Shown piece after piece: positions 1 through 9,775 of a stretch of DNA of 37,533 nt. The notes beneath the pieces were generated by a model that ran no database searches, was not told where the DNA came from, and saw only the letters and a program-made list of their open reading frames with translations. Both the position numbers and the translations under genes were made by a program. Position 1 is the first letter of the stretch, and the number at the start of each line of letters is the position of its first letter. The DNA comes from JAZDJP01 sp043803805 (GTDB taxonomy: Bacteria; Planctomycetota; JAZDJP01): the NCBI GenBank assembly GCA_043803805.1, contig JAZDJP010000103.1:1-37533 (forward strand), in the 5' to 3' direction.

Positions 1-1
1 C

Positions 2-484
2 AAGGAGATCCGAGCCAATCAATTCATTGTTGAGGACGAGAACGGGAAGACCCGCATCGTGTTGGGCGTGGTCAAGGGCGGGCCGGGTCTGATACTTTTC
101 GACGAGGGCGGAAAACCCCGCGCTACGCTGTTCATTGACAATGACGGGCCGGGGCTATCGCTGTCCGACGAGGATGGGAAACCTCGCGTCGCGCTGTCGG
201 TAATCAAGAACGGGTCCGTAATCAAGAGTGGGCCGGGGCTGTCTCTGTTCGACGAGAACGGCAAGATCCGCGCCAAAATGGCCGTTGGCAAAGATGGGCT
301 GGGACTGTCGCTATCCGACGAGAACGGAAAGACCCGCGCCGGAATACGCGTGAGCAAGGACGGGCCGGGACTGGTCCTGGCTGACGAAAACGGCAATCCC
401 CGCGTCGGAATGGTCGTGGGCAAGTACGGACCGGGGTTGAGTCTGCACGACGAGAACGGCAAGGTTATTCGGTCTTTGCCATGA
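2..484 (+). CDS. Partial protein of tandem 22-residue GPGLxLxDENGKxR repeats
   Basis: The frame is open from the window edge, so the N-terminus lies outside. The visible 160 residues are almost entirely a tandem repeat of about 22 residues: GPGLSLxDENGKxRA followed by a short hydrophobic strand and KD/KN. I count about seven units, the first and last incomplete. One unit carries an extra six residues (SVIKNG followed by SVIKSG), an 18-bp duplication in the DNA. The alternating hydrophobic and small-residue pattern suggests a beta-solenoid or stacked-hairpin fold. Similar repeat proteins often have an N-terminal membrane anchor, which cannot be seen here. There is no catalytic motif and the function is unknown. 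It is probably cargo of the integrative element that ends at ssrA. Confidence 0.75.
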   Translation, partial: KEIRANQFIVEDENGKTRIVLGVVKGGPGLILFDEGGKPRATLFIDNDGPGLSLSDEDGKPRVALSVIKNGSVIKSGPGLSLFDENGKIRAKMAVGKDGLGLSLSDENGKTRAGIRVSKDGPGLVLADENGNPRVGMVVGKYGPGLSLHDENGKVIRSLP

Positions 485-559
485 GTGGGGGGCATGGGGT
501 GATATTCATGGATGGAGGGTTGGGCAGTAAAGCGCTACAATTTGACTTATAGAGGACCC

Positions 560-1276
560 ATGAAAAAATATTGGCATTTAGAATGGCTATGGCGATTGAC
601 CTTGGTGCTTTGCGTTTTGGCGGTTGGAATTTCGGTTGTTTTCTCGATTCGTGAATTTAATCGAAAGTCTATCGCGAGGAATTTTACTGATGCTCATAAC
701 ATGAGAGATTCGTGGAGATATTCCGAAAAATGCTGGGCTGATTTTAATAATTTGTATTTGCAGTTGTATTCCTATCGCGGCGGATTGCTAAAGTTGAAAA
801 ATGAAGGGAAGACTCGGAATTTCACCGCAGAGGAGGTAAATCTTGTATACCATTTTCGAACTTGTTCCTATCCAGGCCATGACCTTTTTGCGAGGACCGG
901 GGTAATCAAAACTGTCGATGAGGTAAAAAAAGAGAAAGAAAAACTAGAAAAAAGTGGAGCGAATCTCCAACAAATCAATCGCGATTTTGGTTGGGCAAAC
1001 GCCTCTCCTGCGATCATTGTGAATGATGTTATGTCTGATTTTCTGTCTGATAGTTCTAAGATCGTGGCGAGAGCAGATGAGTTTGTGTGTGCTTATCGAA
1101 GAGATGTTGAGGGCAGATTGCGCAATTGGCATTACGCGAAGGACGATGCATGGAAATCGTTCAGGGTCTGGTTAAGTTATTGGATTCTTGTAATGTGCAG
1201 TTCGCTTCTTGGCATTGGTATCATAACGAAAACAATTGATTGGATTATTCAGGGAGCAGCAAAAAAGACGGCGTGA
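560..1276 (+). CDS. Hypothetical membrane protein, two terminal TM segments
   Basis: A 238-residue protein of no family I recognise. The ATG at 560 puts a hydrophobic segment (residues about 11-30, WRLTLVLCVLAVGISVVFSI) right after a short basic N-terminus. An upstream in-frame ATG at 512 would add 16 polar residues and looks less likely. A second hydrophobic segment lies near the C-terminus (about 203-228). The charged, partly helical middle would then sit on one side of the membrane. The DNA is clearly AT-richer than the core genes to the right, which suggests transferred cargo. TATAGA ends 6 nt before the ATG, resembling the leaderless promoters elsewhere in the window, but I found no convincing -35. 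Confidence 0.6.
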   Translation: MKKYWHLEWLWRLTLVLCVLAVGISVVFSIREFNRKSIARNFTDAHNMRDSWRYSEKCWADFNNLYLQLYSYRGGLLKLKNEGKTRNFTAEEVNLVYHFRTCSYPGHDLFARTGVIKTVDEVKKEKEKLEKSGANLQQINRDFGWANASPAIIVNDVMSDFLSDSSKIVARADEFVCAYRRDVEGRLRNWHYAKDDAWKSFRVWLSYWILVMCSSLLGIGIITKTIDWIIQGAAKKTA

Positions 1277-1346
1277 CGGGATATCGGTCGCATGGGCCGC
1301 CTGCCCGCACTTGGAAATTTCACATGTCTTCCCACGGAGGTCAAAA

Positions 1347-1967
1347 ATGGCCCTGATTGATATCCCTATTTTCAGGGACAAGATCAAACAATTGGTTGAG
1401 GCTAAGCGCCAGGACCTCTCTTGGCGAAATTTTGATTATGATGAAAATGCAATCAATGAGGCATTCCGGAAATGGCACCGGGAAAACAAGTTTGAAGAAA
1501 TATGGAGCGATACCGCTGGGGCGAACGCTCGGAACAGTGTCGTCAGATGTAAAGAGGCGCTGAGTGAGTTACGGGAACGGTGGGAGGAGGTACGGGAAAA
1601 TGATCACATCCATCCACGCCTTATTGAGGAATGGGACAAATGCTTTTGTAAATTCCCCCAGTTAGACCATCTTGAATTAGACGACAAACTGTTTCTTCCA
1701 CTAGAGAACTGTCTTCATTGTATCCTGGCATGGGAAAAACGAAGAGACGACGGGCGGAAAAATTTCGATGCCTCTAAACGTGGGCGCCGATTCGTCAGGG
1801 AGCGAACGAGGAAACTCGTGCGGAATCTCAAGAGAGCTATCTCTGCTAAGACGGGAAAGACTGGAAACCAACTTGCCAAGTCAGATGTGATATCAGATCT
1901 ACTTATAATTGTTGATATAAAACTAGCGCCCAAGACGGTTCTCAACATCCTTGCCGCGAGGAAGTAA
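1347..1967 (+). CDS. Hypothetical charged helical protein
   Basis: A 206-residue soluble protein with no recognised domain. The ATG at 1347 was chosen because CGGAGG lies 6 nt upstream; the frame is open further up (to 1236), but without start signals. The sequence is rich in Lys, Arg and Glu with several Trp and predicted helices. It has a cysteine pair (CxxC, near residue 128) and a basic stretch around residues 145-180 (RRFVRERTRKLVRNLKR) that could bind nucleic acid. It is AT-richer than the chromosome core, like the gene before it. Both are probably element cargo. Confidence 0.55.
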   Translation: MALIDIPIFRDKIKQLVEAKRQDLSWRNFDYDENAINEAFRKWHRENKFEEIWSDTAGANARNSVVRCKEALSELRERWEEVRENDHIHPRLIEEWDKCFCKFPQLDHLELDDKLFLPLENCLHCILAWEKRRDDGRKNFDASKRGRRFVRERTRKLVRNLKRAISAKTGKTGNQLAKSDVISDLLIIVDIKLAPKTVLNILAARK

Positions 1968-2092
1968 TTAATATTTTCTGAAATTCGTCATTTTCTGTAA
2001 TCTCAATCCTGTCAATCGGTAGCAATTCCCTGGAATAGCACCCCACAATTTTCTTTTGTCGGGAAGATTAAGTATTTATTCCAAGGTTTAAT

Positions 2093-2179
2093 GGGGGCGA
2101 GCAAGCGATTGACCTGGCCACGGATCGCTGTTGTGCCCCGTAGGTTGCTCCCCGCCAGGTCAGCCTGCGGGGATTTTTT
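2093..2179 (+). promoter_or_regulatory. Structured leader or small RNA ending in a terminator
   Basis: In the 269-bp gap before the primase gene several helices can be drawn by eye. GGGGC (2094-2098) pairs with GCCCC (2135-2139). AGCGAT (2104-2109) pairs with ATCGCT (2124-2129). The loop of that hairpin holds GACCTGGC (2111-2118), a perfect complement of GCCAGGTC (2154-2161). The last segment is also part of the terminator hairpin (2149-2173), so the two pairings exclude each other. This is the layout of an attenuator, or of a free-standing RNA of about 85 nt with its own terminator. TTTAAT at 2087-2092 is a possible -10 box with no good -35. It matches no riboswitch class that I recognise. 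Confidence 0.5.
2149..2179 (+). terminator. Intrinsic terminator upstream of the primase gene
   Basis: TCCCCG (2149-2154) pairs with CGGGGA (2168-2173) and CAGG (2156-2159) with CCTG (2164-2167). C2155 is bulged and the tetraloop is TCAG. Six T follow directly (2174-2179). It ends 57 nt before the preferred primase start at 2237, so read-through must be controlled or the primase needs its own signals. Confidence 0.75.
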
Positions 2180-2236
2180 ATGCTGGCGGAAGGTGTCTCT
2201 CGCAGAACACCCTCCTGCTGGCAAAGGAAGGGGATA

Positions 2237-4369
2237 ATGGGACCGATGACTCACTGGCCGGACAAAACGTTGATCCTGAAACGATTGGATTTCCGGTCGT
2301 TTTATCAGGCGCATCTGCCCAGCCTCAAGTCGAACGGCAAACCCGAGGCCACGGCCTGCTGTCCCTTCCACGAGGACAAGTCTCCGTCATTCTCGGTGAA
2401 TCTGGAAAACGGCCTGTGGAATTGTTTTGCGGGGTGCGGCGGCGGGGATGTTTTTGAGTTTTACATGCGGCACAAGAAGGTTGATTTCCCGGCGGCGCTT
2501 CGGGAAATCGCGGCCAGTCAGGGAATCATGGCGGATTCCCTTGTTCCCCGTGTGGTGGCTACTTATGAATATCGCGACGCCGAAGACAGGAGTTGTTACA
2601 TCAAGGAACGGATCGAGCCGGGCCGGGATGGGCGGGCCAAGGAGTTCTTTTTTCGGCATCCGGACGGCGGAAGGATGGTCCTTGGACGCGGGGGCGATCC
2701 GGTCCCGTACAATCTCCCGGAATTGCTTGCCGCGTCCTGCGTCATCGTTGTCGAAGGGGAACGGAAGGCGGACATTCTCAAGGGGTGGGGGCTTGCCGGG
2801 ACGTGCCTCGATTCCGGGGCGCGAAGCCCCTGGCGGCCGGAGTATCTGCCGCATTTCGCCGGGAAGTCGGTCGTCATCCTGCCCGATAATGACGGACCGG
2901 GGCGAGGATATGCGGCGGGGATCGCCCGGGCGCTTCATGGACACGTCGGGGAAATCAAGGTTGTCGAACTGCCGGGACTTCCCGAGGCCGGGGATATTGT
3001 GGATTGGGTCAATGACCCGGCGAATACGAAAGAACGACTGAACGAATTGATTCAGAACGCGCCGATCTGGAATCCGGAAACCTCCCGGATTGAACCGTCA
3101 ACCAAGTCTGAAACCGATTCCTGGCCGGTCCCTCTTGCCGATGAGGCGTTTCATGGACTGGCGGGGGAATTCGTGCGCCGCATCGAGGAACAGACGGAGG
3201 CGGCCCCGGCGGCGTTGTTGATTCAATTCCTGACGGCGTTCGGCAATATCATCGGTCGGTCGGCGCACTTTTGGGTTGAAGCCACCAGACACGCCCTCAC
3301 CTTGTTCGTTGTACTGGTCGGGGCGACCGCGAAGGCTCGAAAAGGCACCGCTGCGGATCGCGTCCTGGCGTTGTGCAAACCGTTGGATGATGTCTGGGCG
3401 GCCCGAATTCAGGGAGGACTTTCCAGCGGGGAAGGGTTGATCTGGGCGGTGCGTGACGAAATCATCAAAAAGGAACCTGTCCGGGAGAAGAAGCGGATCG
3501 TTGGCTACGAGGACGTTATCACGGACCCGGGGATTGAGGATAAGCGACTCCTGGCGTTTGCCCCGGAACTCGCCGGACTTCTCCGCGCCATGTCCCGCGA
3601 GGGCAATACGCTGTCCGCTGTCCTTCGGGCGGCATGGGATGGCGGAGACCTTCGGATTATGACGAAGAACAGCCCGGTCAAGGCCACGGGCGCGCATATT
3701 GCGGTGGTCGCGCATATCACGACGGACGAACTCCGCCGGGAATTGACGCGGATCGAGGCCGGGAACGGATTCGGAAATCGGTTTTTGTGGTGTTGTGTCC
3801 GTCGTCCGCGGCTTCTTCCCGAGGGGGGACGGTTCGACCTCAACGATTTTCTCGATTTCTCGACGCGGCTCGCCCAGGCGGTGACGTTCGCTCGGACGGT
3901 GGGCGAGATGCGCCGGGACGATGCGGCCCGGGAATTGTGGATTGCGGAGTATCCACGCCTGTCCCGGGAGATCCCGGGGTTGCTGGGCGCGGTCACGGCC
4001 CGGGCCGAGGCCCAGACGATGCGGCTGGCCTGTCTTTTCGCCTTATTGGACAAGTCCGATACGGTCCGCCTGGAGCACCTGTGGGCGGCGCTGGCGGTCT
4101 GGCGGTACTGCGAAGATTCCGCCCGGCATATCTGGAAGGATTCCGTCGGGGACCCCGTTTCCGATGAGATTCTCCGGGCATTGCAGAATTCCCCGGACGG
4201 GCTCACCCGTTCCCAGATCAACAACCTGTTTTCGGGGCATGTGAAAACCGGGCGACTTTCGGGGGCGTTGTCCACCCTGGCCGGTGCGGGACGGATCGTT
4301 GCCGAGACCCACGAAACAGAGGGCCGTTCGGTTGAGATTTGGCGCATAAAGGGCAGGGATTGTGTATAG
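2237..4369 (+). CDS. CHC2 zinc finger / TOPRIM / DUF3987 primase-like protein
   Basis: A 710-residue protein of a kind common in phages and integrative elements, probably priming or starting replication of the element. The CHC2-type zinc finger is at residues 41-67 (CPFHEDKSPSF, then CFAGCGGGD). The TOPRIM domain is at about 168-260, with acidic motifs VVEGERK (171-177) and LPDNDGPG. From about 295 onward the sequence resembles DUF3987, a presumed helicase-like part; the segment VGATAKARKGT may be a degenerate P-loop. The start at 2237 has the strong ribosome binding site GGAAGGGG; an upstream in-frame ATG at 2180 abuts the terminator T-run. The gene leads the block that also holds the HTH protein, the small basic protein and the recombinase. 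Confidence 0.85.
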   Translation: MGPMTHWPDKTLILKRLDFRSFYQAHLPSLKSNGKPEATACCPFHEDKSPSFSVNLENGLWNCFAGCGGGDVFEFYMRHKKVDFPAALREIAASQGIMADSLVPRVVATYEYRDAEDRSCYIKERIEPGRDGRAKEFFFRHPDGGRMVLGRGGDPVPYNLPELLAASCVIVVEGERKADILKGWGLAGTCLDSGARSPWRPEYLPHFAGKSVVILPDNDGPGRGYAAGIARALHGHVGEIKVVELPGLPEAGDIVDWVNDPANTKERLNELIQNAPIWNPETSRIEPSTKSETDSWPVPLADEAFHGLAGEFVRRIEEQTEAAPAALLIQFLTAFGNIIGRSAHFWVEATRHALTLFVVLVGATAKARKGTAADRVLALCKPLDDVWAARIQGGLSSGEGLIWAVRDEIIKKEPVREKKRIVGYEDVITDPGIEDKRLLAFAPELAGLLRAMSREGNTLSAVLRAAWDGGDLRIMTKNSPVKATGAHIAVVAHITTDELRRELTRIEAGNGFGNRFLWCCVRRPRLLPEGGRFDLNDFLDFSTRLAQAVTFARTVGEMRRDDAARELWIAEYPRLSREIPGLLGAVTARAEAQTMRLACLFALLDKSDTVRLEHLWAALAVWRYCEDSARHIWKDSVGDPVSDEILRALQNSPDGLTRSQINNLFSGHVKTGRLSGALSTLAGAGRIVAETHETEGRSVEIWRIKGRDCV

Positions 4370-4435
4370 GGGGGGGCTTTTTCCGCTTAATCCGCTTATT
4401 CCGCAAGGGGTGCAGGAGATATTTCAGGAGAAAGG

Positions 4436-4753
4436 ATGGCGACTATGACGACTGAAACGACAGAAATAACACCGGGAACGGTTGAGGCAACCCCGGGCAT
4501 AGCCCTTGACGGATTGGCCCTACTCCCCGGCGCAACCATTCTTGACCAAACCCGACTGGCGATCCTGTTACACGTCAACCCGCGAACCGTCCGCCGGATG
4601 GTGACGCGGCGCGAGTTGCCCCCGCCGGTTTCCTTTGCCGGGCGGTCCTGTTGGACGGTGAGCCGGATTCTGGGGCATATCGAAGCGGCCCAGGAACGGG
4701 CGGAGCGGGAGGCGGAGAAACACGCCAGAAGAATATCCGAATTTGGCGGTTGA
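4436..4753 (+). CDS. Excisionase-like HTH DNA-binding protein
   Basis: A 105-residue protein. An acidic, Thr-rich N-terminus (about 35 residues) is followed by a helix-turn-helix of the MerR/AlpA/excisionase class (HTH_17 type): LDQTRLAILLHVNPRTVRRM, then a wing-like RRELPPPVSFAGRSCWTV, which is typical of the family. The C-terminal helix is rich in Glu and Arg. AGGAGAAAGG directly before the ATG serves as ribosome binding site. Sitting between the primase-like gene and the recombinase, it is probably the recombination directionality factor or element regulator. The promoter of the next gene overlaps its last codons. Confidence 0.75.
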   Translation: MATMTTETTEITPGTVEATPGIALDGLALLPGATILDQTRLAILLHVNPRTVRRMVTRRELPPPVSFAGRSCWTVSRILGHIEAAQERAEREAEKHARRISEFGG

Positions 4754-4777
4754 CAAAATGTAAACATAAAGTATACT
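4750..4777 (+). promoter_or_regulatory. Sigma-70-type promoter for the leaderless 4784 gene
   Basis: The -35 is TTGACA (4750-4755), the spacer 16 nt and the -10 TATACT (4772-4777). Six bases (GCTTGG) separate the -10 from the ATG at 4784, so the predicted transcription start is the start codon itself. It is one of the best promoter matches in the window. Confidence 0.8.
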
Positions 4778-4783
4778 GCTTGG

Positions 4784-4968
4784 ATGAAAAAGAAGAAAGC
4801 AAAGATGGGACGGCCATCCATCCCGGCGGCAACGAGGCGGTCGGTTGTTATTGCCATGAGGATTACCAATCGCGAACTGGCACGATTGAAGGCCAAGGCG
4901 AAGGCGGAGGGGAAGGGCGTTTCAATAACGGATATTCTCCTGCGCCCGTGGCGGGAAGGGAGGGAGTA

Positions 4969-4969
<1 letters not shown>
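4784..4969 (+). CDS. Small basic protein, possible ribbon-helix-helix regulator
   Basis: A 61-residue, very basic protein (MKKKKAKMGRPSIP...). After the basic arm, RRSVVIAMRITNRELARLKA has the strand-helix pattern of Arc/CopG-like ribbon-helix-helix proteins: an alternating hydrophobic strand, then helix and turn. It ends TAATG, sharing one base with the recombinase start, so the two are probably translationally coupled. Its own strong promoter predicts a leaderless mRNA covering this gene and the recombinase. It probably regulates recombinase expression or assists recombination. The fold is inferred from pattern only. Confidence 0.6.
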
Positions 4970-6483
<1,514 letters not shown>

Positions 6484-6513
6484 GTCGTGAACACCACGCC
6501 GGAACCCACATGC

Positions 6514-6542
6514 ATTGTACCGGACAGGATGGGTGCAGGCAA
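6514..6542 (-). promoter_or_regulatory. ssrA promoter
   Basis: On the minus strand, -35 TTGCCT (6537-6542), a 17-nt spacer and -10 TACAAT (6514-6519). Transcription would start about 25 nt before the mature tmRNA 5' end, leaving a short leader for RNase P. The hexamers and spacing are identical to those proposed for the purine operon. Confidence 0.75.
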
Positions 6543-6571
6543 CTCCGGATAGCGTCTCGGATCGTGATAAA

Positions 6572-6600
6572 TTGCGGCATGCGGGGCGCCGTGCTATACT
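6572..6600 (+). promoter_or_regulatory. Promoter of the addBA pair (leaderless)
   Basis: -35 TTGCGG (6572-6577), 17-nt spacer, -10 TATACT (6595-6600). Seven bases later is the ATG at 6608. No Shine-Dalgarno sequence fits between them, so the mRNA is predicted to be leaderless. It diverges from the ssrA promoter. Confidence 0.7.
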
Positions 6601-6607
6601 GCCTCCC

Positions 6608-9600
6608 ATGCTGACTGTTCTTTCCGGTGCGCCGCACCCGGCGCTTGATGAGGAATTGCGCCGGCGTATCGAACGTTTTTCGGGCCTGCGCGGTTTTTCG
6701 GCAATGGCCATCGTTGTGCCCTCCGCGGAACTCCTGCGGGACCTGCGGCTTCGCATCGCCCGGGAGTGGGGGCTGGCCTGTCTCGGGCTTCACCTCTGCA
6801 CGGCGCACGGGTTCGCGCTCCGGGTCCTCGGGCGGGAGCCGGCCGGGACGCGCCTGGCGGACGGGGCTCTTCTTGATTATTGCCTGCGGCGGGTGATCGC
6901 CCGGGGGAAATTCCCGCGCCTCGCCGCCGTGGCGGAAACCGCCGGCGGGGGGCGTTCGCTCGCCGCCACACTGCGCGATCTTGAGGAGGCGGATGTCCCG
7001 CCGGACGCGACGCCTCCCCGGGGGGCGGAGGAGATTTTCCGCCTGTACCGGGAATTCGAAAAAACGCGCGCGGCCGCGGGGCTTCTTGTGCCCGCGGATG
7101 TCATGCGACGGGCTGCGGCCGGGACGGGGGAATCGGATTTCATCCGGGGGCTGACGGATGTCCTGTGTTTCGGTTTTTACGACATGACCGGAACGCTCGT
7201 CGGTCTGCTGCGGGCCGTTTCGGCGGTGAAGCCGGTGACGGTGTTCCTCCCGGGTGAGGGAGCCCATCCGGCGTTCGCGTTCGCGGAGGCGTTCCGCCGG
7301 GAGGCCCTCGGGGACAGTCCGGTGGAGGCGGCCCCGGCGGGAAAACCGGCGCTCCCGGCGCTCGCGCCGCTGCTTGCGCGGTTGTTCCGCCCGGGGGAAC
7401 CCGGCGCGGCGGCCGTCCCCGGGCTGAAATTCATTTCCGTCTCCGGTATGGAAGGCGAGATCGAGGCGGCGGCGCGCGAGGCGCTTCGTCTCGCCGAGGA
7501 TGATGAAATTCCGTTCCGCGAAATTGCCGTCGTCGCGCGCTCCCTCGAGCCGTACCGGGAGGACCTCTCCCGCGTCTTCGCGGAATTCGACGTGCCGTTC
7601 CGGACGCCGGCGGCCCGCCCGGGGGGGGCGGATCCACTCGGGAAGGCGGTGCTTGCCCTGGTCCGGGCGCTCGCGGGGGGACTCGGGCGCGAGGATGTGC
7701 TCATGGTGTTCCGTTCCCCGTGGTTCGCCGGAGGGCGGTGGGGGCTGACGCCGGCCGGCGCGGCGGACCTGGTCCGTGAGGCGCGGGAGCGCGGCATCGC
7801 GGAGGGGGCGGCGGACTGGGAACGGCTCCGGACGCATCTGGCGCGGGAGGGCGGGAACGGCCGCGCCGCCGCGGCGGCGCTCGGGGAGATGATCGCGGTG
7901 GCGCGCCGGGCGCCGGCGGAGGGGACGTGGGCGGATTACGCCGCCGCCTTCGAACGGATCATCGGCGAATTCCTGACGGTTCCGGACGATGCGCGGGAGG
8001 CCGAAAAACAGCGCTTCGGGGAGTTCCGGCAGGCGATCGCGGATCTCGCGCGGTTTTCCGCCGCGGGGGATCGCGCGACCCGGGCGGAATTCCTCGCGGC
8101 GTCGGCGGAGGCCGTGGACGCCGTGGGCGCGGAACCGGGCGAGGCGGACGCCGACGCCGTCGAGATCCTGGACGCCATGTCCCTGCGTTTCCGCGCGTTC
8201 CGCGCCGTTATTGTTCTGGGGCTTCACGAGGGTTCCTTCCCGCGCATGGTGCGGCCCGATCCGTTTTTGCGTGACGAGGACCGCCGGGAGATCGCCCGAC
8301 GGACGAAGACGCGTCTCCCGCCGAAATCGGCGGGATTCGACGAGGAGAAACTTCTGTTTCACCTGGCGCTGTCGGCTGCGCGGGAGAGGGCGGCGCTCAT
8401 CCGTCAGCGGTCGGACGACGAGGGCAAGCCCCTCGTCCCCTCCTGGTATTACGAGGAATGCCGGCATCTTGCCGGCCGTCCGGGAGAGACGCTCATTCCC
8501 CGCCGGTTCACCGACCGGATCACGGACGCTCCGGGGAGGGCGGAAATTCCCCGACGGCTGCTGTCGGCCCGGGAATGGCGGGAGGGGCGAATCCTGTTCG
8601 GGGACCGGGACCCCGGGCGGCTTCGCCTTCTCGGCGGGGAGGGGTTCGTTCGCGCCGTCGGGGCCGCGGCGGAAATCGTGCGGATCCCGGAACCGCGCGG
8701 CGGGACGGGGGATGCCCTGGGGCCCCGCGACGGCATCATTCTCCGGGATGGCGGGTTCCCGGGCCCGGAGGGCGGGTTTTCCCCCACGGCCCTCCAGGAT
8801 TATGCCCGGTGCCCGTTCGCATATTTCATGAAGCATCGTCTCCGGGTGCGGCCCGGCGAGGAGAACGACCGGGGGGAGGTGGATCCTCTGGCGGCCGGAC
8901 AATGGATGCACCGGGTGCTGGAGAGGGTCTTCCGGGTGGTGAAGGACGACTTCACGGCGGGGCGGACCCCCGACCCGGGGCCGCTTCTCGACCGCGCGGC
9001 GGGGGAGGTTTTCCGGAAAATCGAGAAGGAAGAGGGCATTCCCGCCTGGCCTCTTCTCTGGGAACGTGTGAAGCGGGAGATCCGCGACATTCTCGGGGAG
9101 TATCTCGCCGGCGAAATCCCGTTCATGGCCCGGGAGAAATGGGTTCCCGGGGAGTTCGAGTACAACGGCGCCGCCGCGCTTCCGGACAATCCCGTCTTCC
9201 CGGCGTCCGTCCGGGGCCGGCCGGTGAAGGGCCGTGTGGACCGGCTCGACGTGCGCAAGAAGGATGACGGCCTGTCCGACATCCGGGTGGTGGACTACAA
9301 ATTCAAATCAGGGAGCGGAAAGCCATACGGTCTGGAGGCGGAGTCGCTCAAGGGCCGCGTGCTTCAGCCGGCGGTTTACATTCTCCTGGCCCGGGCTTGG
9401 GCGCGGGAATCGAACATTCATCCCGCGGCGGTTTCGGCGGGACTCCAGTACCTGGCGCCAAATCACGAACCGCGGGTTTTTTCGGAGTCGCTCCCGCCGG
9501 AGTGGTGGGAGGGGCCCAACGCCGCCGGCCAGGCCGGGACGCTTGGCGTGATTCTCGACGGGATCGCGCGCGGGCGGTTTTTCGTCCGGCCGGGGGCCTG

Positions 9601-9775
9601 CGATTATTGCGAATTCCCCGCCGTCTGCCGGAAAAGTCTCGGGGCGGTGAAGTACCGTTTGCTTGCCGATTCCCGGCCGCGGGCGCTCCAGGGGATCGCC
9701 GGGGCGAAACCCGTTTCCGCGGAAAAATCCGCCGGGGACGGGAAAACGCGGAAGACCCGCGGGAGGAAGTCGTGA
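6608..9775 (+). CDS. addB: AddB-type helicase/nuclease subunit (PD-(D/E)XK, Fe-S)
   Basis: A 1055-residue partner of the following AddA-like helicase, in double-strand-break end processing for recombination. The N-terminal two thirds is a degenerate UvrD-like region with no intact Walker A, as in many AddB proteins. The C-terminal nuclease shows GRVDRLD (about 874-880) and VVDYK (about 894-898), the metal-binding D...DYK motif. A 4Fe-4S cluster is indicated by Cys about 735 (ARCPFAYF) and CDYCEFPAVC (about 998-1007), the AddB arrangement. The tail after residue 1015 is basic and low complexity. The ATG at 6608 was chosen from the promoter position; a TTG further upstream (6515) lies within the ssrA promoter. 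It overlaps the next gene by 4 nt. Confidence 0.88.
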   Translation: MLTVLSGAPHPALDEELRRRIERFSGLRGFSAMAIVVPSAELLRDLRLRIAREWGLACLGLHLCTAHGFALRVLGREPAGTRLADGALLDYCLRRVIARGKFPRLAAVAETAGGGRSLAATLRDLEEADVPPDATPPRGAEEIFRLYREFEKTRAAAGLLVPADVMRRAAAGTGESDFIRGLTDVLCFGFYDMTGTLVGLLRAVSAVKPVTVFLPGEGAHPAFAFAEAFRREALGDSPVEAAPAGKPALPALAPLLARLFRPGEPGAAAVPGLKFISVSGMEGEIEAAAREALRLAEDDEIPFREIAVVARSLEPYREDLSRVFAEFDVPFRTPAARPGGADPLGKAVLALVRALAGGLGREDVLMVFRSPWFAGGRWGLTPAGAADLVREARERGIAEGAADWERLRTHLAREGGNGRAAAAALGEMIAVARRAPAEGTWADYAAAFERIIGEFLTVPDDAREAEKQRFGEFRQAIADLARFSAAGDRATRAEFLAASAEAVDAVGAEPGEADADAVEILDAMSLRFRAFRAVIVLGLHEGSFPRMVRPDPFLRDEDRREIARRTKTRLPPKSAGFDEEKLLFHLALSAARERAALIRQRSDDEGKPLVPSWYYEECRHLAGRPGETLIPRRFTDRITDAPGRAEIPRRLLSAREWREGRILFGDRDPGRLRLLGGEGFVRAVGAAAEIVRIPEPRGGTGDALGPRDGIILRDGGFPGPEGGFSPTALQDYARCPFAYFMKHRLRVRPGEENDRGEVDPLAAGQWMHRVLERVFRVVKDDFTAGRTPDPGPLLDRAAGEVFRKIEKEEGIPAWPLLWERVKREIRDILGEYLAGEIPFMAREKWVPGEFEYNGAAALPDNPVFPASVRGRPVKGRVDRLDVRKKDDGLSDIRVVDYKFKSGSGKPYGLEAESLKGRVLQPAVYILLARAWARESNIHPAAVSAGLQYLAPNHEPRVFSESLPPEWWEGPNAAGQAGTLGVILDGIARGRFFVRPGACDYCEFPAVCRKSLGAVKYRLLADSRPRALQGIAGAKPVSAEKSAGDGKTRKTRGRKS

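Noticed and set aside
4651..4968. Earlier start for the tyrosine recombinase
   Set aside because: It would overlap the HTH gene and the whole small basic gene; the ATG at 4969 has a ribosome binding site and the right N-terminus.
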